A stretch of 34,361 bases of DNA, from NCBI GenBank assembly GCA_021373025.1, contig JAJFTL010000032.1, forward strand, positions 1 to 34,361. Reading direction: 5' to 3'. This DNA comes from a bacterium (GTDB lineage: Bacteria > Caldisericota > Caldisericia > Cryosericales > Cryosericaceae). The translations under genes were made by a program, and so were the position numbers. This document shows, in pieces, positions 29,943-34,361 of this stretch. Each line of letters opens with the position of its first letter. The first letter of the stretch is position 1. The notes beneath the pieces were generated by a model, which worked only from the letters and a program-made list of their open reading frames with translations, was not told where the DNA came from and searched no databases.

Positions 29943-30635
29943 TCAGAAGGACTGTCCAGGTTCCAGCACGATGCAACGAGCGCTCGTCGACGATTCTACC
30001 TTCTGCTTGAATACTTGCGGATCAGCGGCGATGGTAGGGAAGGTGCCATAGTGCATTGGGATCACGGTCTGCGGAGCAAGCATCTTGACAGCTTCGACAG
30101 CATCGTCGATGCCCATCGTGAAATTGCCGCCGATCGGGAGGAGTGCGACGTCAAGTGGATGGAGACGGCTGATGAGCTGCATGTCGAGAAATACACCCGT
30201 GTCCCCGGCATGGTAAATCGTCCGTTCTGTGGACTTGATGATGAAGCCGCAGGGATTTCCCGTGTAGATGATGTGACCGTCTTCCCTCACCGAAGAGCCG
30301 TGCAGCGCCTGTGTCAGGAAGAGTTCGCCGAATGGAAATGTGTGGTTGCCCCCGATGTGCATCGGATAGACGTTGGAGACACCTTTTCCAGCAATGTAGG
30401 TGGCCAGTTCTGACGGTGCGACGACCATTGCGCCGGAGCGCTGTGCGATGGCTACGGTGTCACCCAAATGGTCCACGTGGCCGTGTGTGACCAAAATGAA
30501 GGCAGGATGGAGCTCTTCAAGGCTGATGGAAGATCGTGGATTGCCGGAGAGGAATGGATCGATGAGAATATCGCCGGCAGAAGTTGCTATCAAAAAGGCT
30601 GAGTGTCCAAGATACGTAAGCCGTTCGTAAGCCAT
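29943..30635 (-). CDS. UPF0173 metal-dependent hydrolase (MBL fold)
   Basis: 230 residues from the ATG at 30635 (GGAGGTG eight bases upstream). 'YLGHSAFLI' and 'ILIDPFLSGNP' are the first strands; 'VTHGHVDHLGD' is the HxHxDH metal motif; 'IYHAGDTGVF' and 'IPMHYGTF' complete the site. This is the UPF0173 family, with no established substrate. It lies 71 bp upstream of the decarboxylase, which has its own promoter. Confidence 0.9.
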   Translation of the reverse strand: MAYERLTYLGHSAFLIATSAGDILIDPFLSGNPRSSISLEELHPAFILVTHGHVDHLGDTVAIAQRSGAMVVAPSELATYIAGKGVSNVYPMHIGGNHTFPFGELFLTQALHGSSVREDGHIIYTGNPCGFIIKSTERTIYHAGDTGVFLDMQLISRLHPLDVALLPIGGNFTMGIDDAVEAVKMLAPQTVIPMHYGTFPTIAADPQVFKQKVESSTSARCIVLEPGQSF

Positions 30636-30655
30636 CTGGTGTACACCTCCAGTTG

Positions 30656-30683
30656 ATTCTACCTCACCATGCCCGCACGTCAA
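30656..30683 (-). promoter_or_regulatory. Sigma-70-type promoter of the UPF0173 gene
   Basis: Minus strand TTGACG (30683-30678), 16-bp spacer, TAGAAT (30661-30656). The start is just before the Shine-Dalgarno. Confidence 0.55.
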
Positions 30684-30708
30684 GCGCGTCCAGTGCCCGC
30701 CAGAGAAT

Positions 30709-30735
30709 TTGAAATTGTCCAAAATGTGGTATGCT
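30709..30735 (+). promoter_or_regulatory. Extended -10 promoter of thrB
   Basis: TGGTATGCT (30727-30735) contains the extended -10 TGn; a weak -35 TTGAAA at 30709-30714 is 15 bases upstream. Confidence 0.4.
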
Positions 30736-30819
30736 ATCTCAAGCATTTCGTTTTACGACATTGATACTGCGGCAATAACCTCTCGTCGAGGAATTGCAGG
30801 CGCGGTGGAGGAAAGTGAT

Positions 30820-31749
30820 ATGATCAGCAGAGTGGCAATCAGCGTTCCCGCAAGTACGGCCAACCTTGGACCGGGATTTGATACGTTTGGTCTTGCGCTT
30901 GATATGCGCAGTACGTATGCAGTTGAGGTGCTCCCGACGGGAGAGCAGTCGAGGATTCACTATGAGGGCATGGGCGCAGACGTCCTCAACGAAAAAGGGT
31001 TCAAATTTGTACGGGATGTGCTAGACCACTACGAACACGCAGAAGCCGTGCATCTCCCTCCGATGAGTATCAACGTCGATACGGGAATTCCCCTGACACG
31101 AGGCCTGGGCTCGAGCGCGAGTGCGATTGTGGGCTTCCTGACCTGCTTCGATGTGATCGTCCATGGCCAGCTGGATACGGGAAAGATCCTCAAGTATGCG
31201 ATTGGAATTGAGGGACATCCCGACAACGTCGCAGCATCGCTTGTAGGCGGCTTTATCATTGCTGCGAGCGACAAGAGCGAGGTAGCCTACATGAGGGTTG
31301 TCCCTCAGAATCTCAAAGTAGTTGTCACGGTTCCCTCCAGCTTTCTCTCCACGAGAAAGGCTCGCGCCTGCCTTCCCGACAGCTATTCACGCAAGGACGC
31401 CGTATTCAACATCGGTCGGGCTTCCATGCTCTCTGCCTCTATCTTCAGCGGCAACTACGATCTGCTGTCATTTGCCCTGCATGACCGCCTGCATGAGCGC
31501 TATCGCGAGAAGCTTATCACAGGTTTCCATGAAGTATCGCACGCTGCTGTGCGAGCTGGAGCATATGGTAGTTTTCTGTCGGGCGCAGGGCCCAGCATCG
31601 CCGCTCTCGCTGAACCTGCAAAGGCAGAGAAGATTGGCAAGGCGATGCAGAAGGCCATGGTCCAGCTGGACGCGGGAGCTGAAACATTTGTCCTTGATGT
31701 TTCCGCCCAGGGTGTGATTGTATTGAGTACGAAAGACGTTCAGGCATAA
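30820..31749 (+). CDS. thrB: Homoserine kinase
   Basis: 309 residues from the ATG at 30820 (GGAGG eight bases upstream). GHMP-kinase motifs: 'VPASTANLGPGFDTFGLAL' (8-26), the ATP-binding 'PLTRGLGSSASAIVG' (about 92-106) and 'SFLSGAGPSIAAL' near the C-terminus. It phosphorylates homoserine for threonine synthesis. No threonine synthase or homoserine dehydrogenase lies beside it. A terminator follows at 31772. Confidence 0.93.
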   Translation: MISRVAISVPASTANLGPGFDTFGLALDMRSTYAVEVLPTGEQSRIHYEGMGADVLNEKGFKFVRDVLDHYEHAEAVHLPPMSINVDTGIPLTRGLGSSASAIVGFLTCFDVIVHGQLDTGKILKYAIGIEGHPDNVAASLVGGFIIAASDKSEVAYMRVVPQNLKVVVTVPSSFLSTRKARACLPDSYSRKDAVFNIGRASMLSASIFSGNYDLLSFALHDRLHERYREKLITGFHEVSHAAVRAGAYGSFLSGAGPSIAALAEPAKAEKIGKAMQKAMVQLDAGAETFVLDVSAQGVIVLSTKDVQA

Positions 31750-31771
31750 CCCGGTCTTGATTCGAGTTCTG

Positions 31772-31803
31772 AACCGCCTGCCTTTTCGGACAGGCGGTTT
31801 TTC
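31772..31803 (+). terminator. Rho-independent terminator of thrB
   Basis: AACCGCCTG (31772-31780) and CAGGCGGTT (31791-31799) with a 10-base loop, followed by T-run to 31802. Confidence 0.85.
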
Positions 31804-31827
31804 ATCATGTGGCATATTTCGTTGGAA

Positions 31828-31853
31828 GGCCACAAAGTGGCTTCAAAAGCCAC
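31828..31853. repeat. Overlapping alternative hairpins
   Basis: GTGGCTT (31837-31843) can pair with AAGCCAC (31847-31853) across a 3-base loop, or with the upstream GGCCAC (31828-31833) across AAA. The two structures exclude each other. Confidence 0.4.
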
Positions 31854-32041
31854 GCTCACGACCGGCATCACAAAATGTGGCCCTGAGAGACTATTTCAGA
31901 CGTTTTGCCGTATCCCTGCACGTTTTTTGCTCGTTCATGTCGGTGAGGGGCATCTTTTGCACACAGCAGCTTGCAATGCGGGGTTCAAGACTTCATCCTG
32001 AGAATGGACTGTCTGTTGTCTTTTGCACAGTTCCTGACAGG

Positions 32042-32107
32042 TTGTCCACCATGCGATAGTGCACGATTGCACCATTTGTCCACATAATCAACAGGGCCTG
32101 TGGAAAA
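32042..32107. promoter_or_regulatory. DnaA-like box cluster
   Basis: TTGTCCACC (32042-32050), TTGTCCACA (32076-32084) and TGTGGAAAA (32099-32107). The last two each differ from the consensus by one base and face each other around a 14-base spacer, as in the pairs after dciA. Confidence 0.45.
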
Positions 32108-32111
32108 CGGT

Positions 32112-32156
32112 AATTGTGAATCCCCCTAGTACCTGGTACTAGGGGGATTCACAATT
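32112..32156. repeat. 45-bp palindrome with 22-bp arms
   Basis: Arms 32112-32133 and 32135-32156 are exact complements around a single base (32134). The outer ends read AATTGTGAATCC and GGATTCACAATT. It lies 27 bases beyond the stop of the minus-strand PLP enzyme and may be its terminator, although the following ACCGTTTT is a poor U-tract. No second copy seen in the window. Confidence 0.75.
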
Positions 32157-32183
32157 GGGCGAACAGCGGATCGGGAGATGCGG

Positions 32184-33656
32184 TTACAGCTTTGCTAGCA
32201 GCCCCGTCCTCTCGTTGAACTGGTCAATGAGGTCGTCGAATGCTGGAGCGGCGGTCCAGATCTGTTCCCAGAATTCAGGCTCCCATAGCTCGCGCAGCTC
32301 TTCTGCCGTCTTTCCCTGCTGCTCGACCCAGGTGAAGTACTTGAGATTGTGCAGCTGCTTGCGGTCGCGATAGTTGAGTTCACGATACCAGTCGGTCAGC
32401 ACACCCTCGAGGTATCTGGCATAGTCGAGCGCCGCATCCATCTCCGTGTAGGGACCGTACTGAGCCCGCATCTCTTCAAGGCGGGACTGGTACATGGCTG
32501 CAGAATCCGTGAAGACCGTGAACACAACATCGTTCTCGTCCATCTCTTCGTACTTGGCCATCTTGATGGACGCGACGAGGTTGGCCAGAGAGGAGATGCC
32601 CAGCAGGTTGAGCTGTTCGACAACCGCATGGGGAACGCCCTTCTTCTCCAGGTACGCCTTGCCTGCTTCCTCGTTGAAGAGGCGCAGCAGGCGCATCGGG
32701 TATTCGTCGTCGATCGCCGCTACCGCGTCCGTGTTGCGGACGTTATGGATCCATGGTACGTGCTTGTCGCCGATGCCTTCGATACGATGTGCCCCGAATC
32801 CGTTTGCGTACAGGGTTGGGCACTGCAGGGCTTCGACTGCGGTGATATGGCTGTATGGGTAAACCTTTTTGAGGTATTCGCCTGCGCTGATGGTGCCTGC
32901 CGATCCAGTGGCGGAGACATACCCGGCCATGCGCGAACGCGGTCCCTTGATGAGGTTGAAAACCTGTTCGAAGGCTGATCCGGTCATTGTGTAGTGCCAC
33001 AGAGCATTGCCGAACTCCTCAAACTGGTTGAACACGACGACGCCGTCGCCCCGGGTAGCCTTGAGTTCATGTACCTTGTCGTAGATCTCCTTGACGTTGG
33101 ACTCGGAACCGGGGGTCGCAATGACTTCTTTGGTCCCGATCTCGCGCAGCCAGTCGAAGCGTTCCTTGCTCATCTCCTGTGGCAGGATGGCAACAGCGTC
33201 CGTCGCCAGCAGGGCGCAGTCGAAAGCGCCGCCGCGGCAGTAGTTGCCGGTGGACGGCCAGACGGCTGCCTGACGGGTCGGGTCGAACTGACCGGTCACG
33301 AGGCGTGGGACGAGGCAGCCGAACGCAGCGCCGACCTTGTGCGCTCCTGTCGGGAAGTACTTGCCCACAATACCGACGACGCGAGCCTTGATGCCCGTGA
33401 TGGAACTGGGAATCTCCAGATAGTTGACATCGCCGAACAGTCCGGTCTCGACATCGTTGTGCCACGTGATGCGGAACAAATTGACGGGGTTGATATCCCA
33501 CAGACCAACACCCTTGAGGCGGGCTTTGATCTTGTCAGGGATGAGCGACGGGTCTTTCTGCTGTGCAAACGTGGGAATGATGATATTGCGTTCCTGAGCT
33601 CGCTTTACAGTTTTTTCCAGAACATCTTCGTGGATGGTCATGTCAAATATAGCCAT
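32184..33656 (-). CDS. Fold-type-II PLP enzyme (TrpB/cysteine-synthase superfamily), substrate unknown
   Basis: 490 residues. 'YFPTGAHKVGAA' carries the likely PLP lysine, 'PSTGNYCRGG' binds the substrate and the cofactor, and 'SATGSAGTISAGEYL' holds the phosphate loop. This is longer than cysteine synthase (about 310) and TrpB (about 400), with an extra helical C-terminus from about 400 that is rich in Trp, Tyr and Glu. No adjacent pathway genes except a kinase-like gene upstream. AGAGGAG precedes the ATG by seven bases. I cannot name the substrate. Confidence 0.7.
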   Translation of the reverse strand: MAIFDMTIHEDVLEKTVKRAQERNIIIPTFAQQKDPSLIPDKIKARLKGVGLWDINPVNLFRITWHNDVETGLFGDVNYLEIPSSITGIKARVVGIVGKYFPTGAHKVGAAFGCLVPRLVTGQFDPTRQAAVWPSTGNYCRGGAFDCALLATDAVAILPQEMSKERFDWLREIGTKEVIATPGSESNVKEIYDKVHELKATRGDGVVVFNQFEEFGNALWHYTMTGSAFEQVFNLIKGPRSRMAGYVSATGSAGTISAGEYLKKVYPYSHITAVEALQCPTLYANGFGAHRIEGIGDKHVPWIHNVRNTDAVAAIDDEYPMRLLRLFNEEAGKAYLEKKGVPHAVVEQLNLLGISSLANLVASIKMAKYEEMDENDVVFTVFTDSAAMYQSRLEEMRAQYGPYTEMDAALDYARYLEGVLTDWYRELNYRDRKQLHNLKYFTWVEQQGKTAEELRELWEPEFWEQIWTAAPAFDDLIDQFNERTGLLAKL

Positions 33657-33683
33657 ATCGTTCTCCTCTTGTCAAAGAATCCT

Positions 33684-33711
33684 AATATAGGGCATCAAAC
33701 GGGTCGTGCAA
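33684..33711 (-). promoter_or_regulatory. Sigma-70-type promoter of the PLP-enzyme gene
   Basis: Minus strand TTGCAC (33711-33706), 16-bp spacer, TATATT (33689-33684). It gives a leader of about 20 bases containing the Shine-Dalgarno. Confidence 0.6.
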
Positions 33712-33746
33712 GCTAACTGCTAAGACTAGCACTGCCAGACCGTTGT

Positions 33747-34361
33747 TCAACCCTTTGTGGTGAAGAGTGTGACCAGACGTCCGGTCGTCTCTCGAAGCGC
33801 GGGGCCAAGCAGCAGGGGGTCCAGCGTCTTCTCTGGCTCATTGTGAAACACGGCAAATGGAAGATCGTGATCCCGAACAGTAATGTATCCTTCATCCTGT
33901 CCGCCGGATAGGATCCCCCAGTCGTCAGTCCTGTAATATCGGTCCATCTTGGCATCGTCGAGCGAGTGATAGAGGATGGAGTCGGCCTGATCGGGGCGAT
34001 ATCTGCGGCGGTTCTTCCGGAGGGATTCCTCAAAGGAAACATCGATATAGAGGATGGCGGCACGACTCAGCAATTCGTCCGAGAAGTGCTGCAACGCATT
34101 TCTGTAGCAGCCGTCCCCACCCCGAGAAAACTCCACCAGAACCGTGTGCTGCTCAAGCAGCGACGGATCGCGTGCCAGCTTCTTGCGGAAATCCAGGTCA
34201 ATACGCTCGATGAAGAAATCCCAGATGCGGTCGTCCAGGAAGTACAGCTGCTGGTCCGTGTCTCGCCTGCCCAGACCCACATGTTCGCGGATGGCATCAT
34301 TCTCGAAGGTCTGCCAGACATAGACAAAGTCGTCCAGTTCTTCGAACGGTGCGATATGATA
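33747..34361 (-). CDS. Kinase-like protein, C-terminal part (partial, runs off window)
   Basis: The frame remains open to the window end (204 residues visible). No start is supported: the GTG at 34280 is in the middle of the frame, and 'YHIAPFEELDDFVYVW' continues upstream. Residues around 'SRAAILYIDVSFEESLRKNRRRYRPDQADSILYHSLDD' resemble the strand, lid and basic helix of a P-loop kinase after its Walker B. The P-loop should lie beyond the edge. The substrate is unknown. Confidence 0.5.
   Translation of the reverse strand, partial: YHIAPFEELDDFVYVWQTFENDAIREHVGLGRRDTDQQLYFLDDRIWDFFIERIDLDFRKKLARDPSLLEQHTVLVEFSRGGDGCYRNALQHFSDELLSRAAILYIDVSFEESLRKNRRRYRPDQADSILYHSLDDAKMDRYYRTDDWGILSGGQDEGYITVRDHDLPFAVFHNEPEKTLDPLLLGPALRETTGRLVTLFTTKG

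Larger units (their letters stand above)
31804..32183. other. Noncoding stretch between thrB and the PLP-enzyme gene
   Basis: About 380 bases with no supported gene; short open frames lack Shine-Dalgarno and family resemblance. It contains overlapping hairpins near 31828-31853 (GGCCAC/GTGGCTT/AAGCCAC alternatives), three DnaA-like boxes (32042-32107) and a 45-bp palindrome (32112-32156). The motif TTTTGCACA or near copies occur at about 31957 and 32020. A small RNA cannot be excluded but no known RNA fold was recognised. Confidence 0.5.

Noticed and set aside
31807-32001. 64-codon frame after thrB
   Set aside because: No Shine-Dalgarno, no family resemblance, crosses the alternative hairpins; treated as noncoding.
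1-34361. tRNA, rRNA or CRISPR array
   Set aside because: No tRNA T-loop/acceptor arrangement, rRNA stretch or regularly spaced repeats could be recognised by eye. A covariance search could find a missed tRNA.

Overview
This is bacterial chromosomal DNA (roughly 55-60% GC by eye) covering the replication origin and the chromosome-partition locus. It carries dnaA-dnaN-recF-dciA, rsmG-parA-parB with a perfect 16-bp parS, and many DnaA boxes. Most genes have strong Shine-Dalgarno sequences (AGGAGG type), and several use GTG starts. The two-gene radical-SAM lipoyl-synthase-like pair, the degenerate RAYT protein and a divergent DnaB-like helicase beside dnaA do not match the usual proteobacterial or Bacillota layouts. 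A deep-branching phylum such as Caldisericota is only an untested guess.

Layout. 1-1047 (-): UPF0316 membrane protein followed by a lipoprotein cut off by the window edge. 1229-2125 (+): a RAYT/Y1-transposase-family protein that has lost its catalytic residues, with DnaA boxes in its promoter and after it. 2237-4992 (-): a tightly coupled operon of ECF sigma factor, anti-sigma-like protein, 'toastrack' protein, polytopic membrane protein and PspC protein. 5073-7956 (-): triple-GerMN protein and DnaB-like helicase. 8165-12440 (+): dnaA, origin DnaA boxes, dnaN, recF, dciA. 12443-12625: a second DnaA-box cluster, then mgsA. 13163-14419 (-): HtrA protease. 14538-20059 (-): housekeeping run of P-loop protein, small protein, DUF1461 protein, MTA phosphorylase, rhomboid, SurE and an RNase J-like nuclease. 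20202-23766 (+): REC-REC-HD-GYP regulator, thiamine-binding-like protein, two radical SAM enzymes. 23831-26718 (-): small exporter, parS, rsmG, parA, parB. 26827-28347 (+): DUF4388 protein and an IMPDH-like protein without its catalytic loop. 28411-30635 (-): Orn/Lys/Arg decarboxylase and UPF0173 hydrolase. 30820-31749 (+): homoserine kinase. 31750-32183: intergenic region with terminator, hairpins, DnaA-like boxes and a 45-bp palindrome. 32184-34361 (-): a fold-type-II PLP enzyme and a kinase-like gene cut off by the edge.

How it fits together. Coding strand switches from - to + at dnaA, and the DnaA boxes cluster around there, so oriC most likely lies between dnaA and dnaN, perhaps with a second element after dciA. 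DnaB-like helicase and DciA (helicase loader family) give a plausible initiation set. parS lies about 17 kb from the dnaA-dnaN gap. The ECF operon and htrA share the same promoter-like sequence, GTAAC-N17-CGTA, which suggests one envelope-stress regulon. Several other genes have recognisable -35/-10 promoters, and three of these sit 6-7 nt before the ATG with no Shine-Dalgarno, as expected for leaderless mRNAs. No tRNA, rRNA, CRISPR array or intact insertion sequence was recognised.
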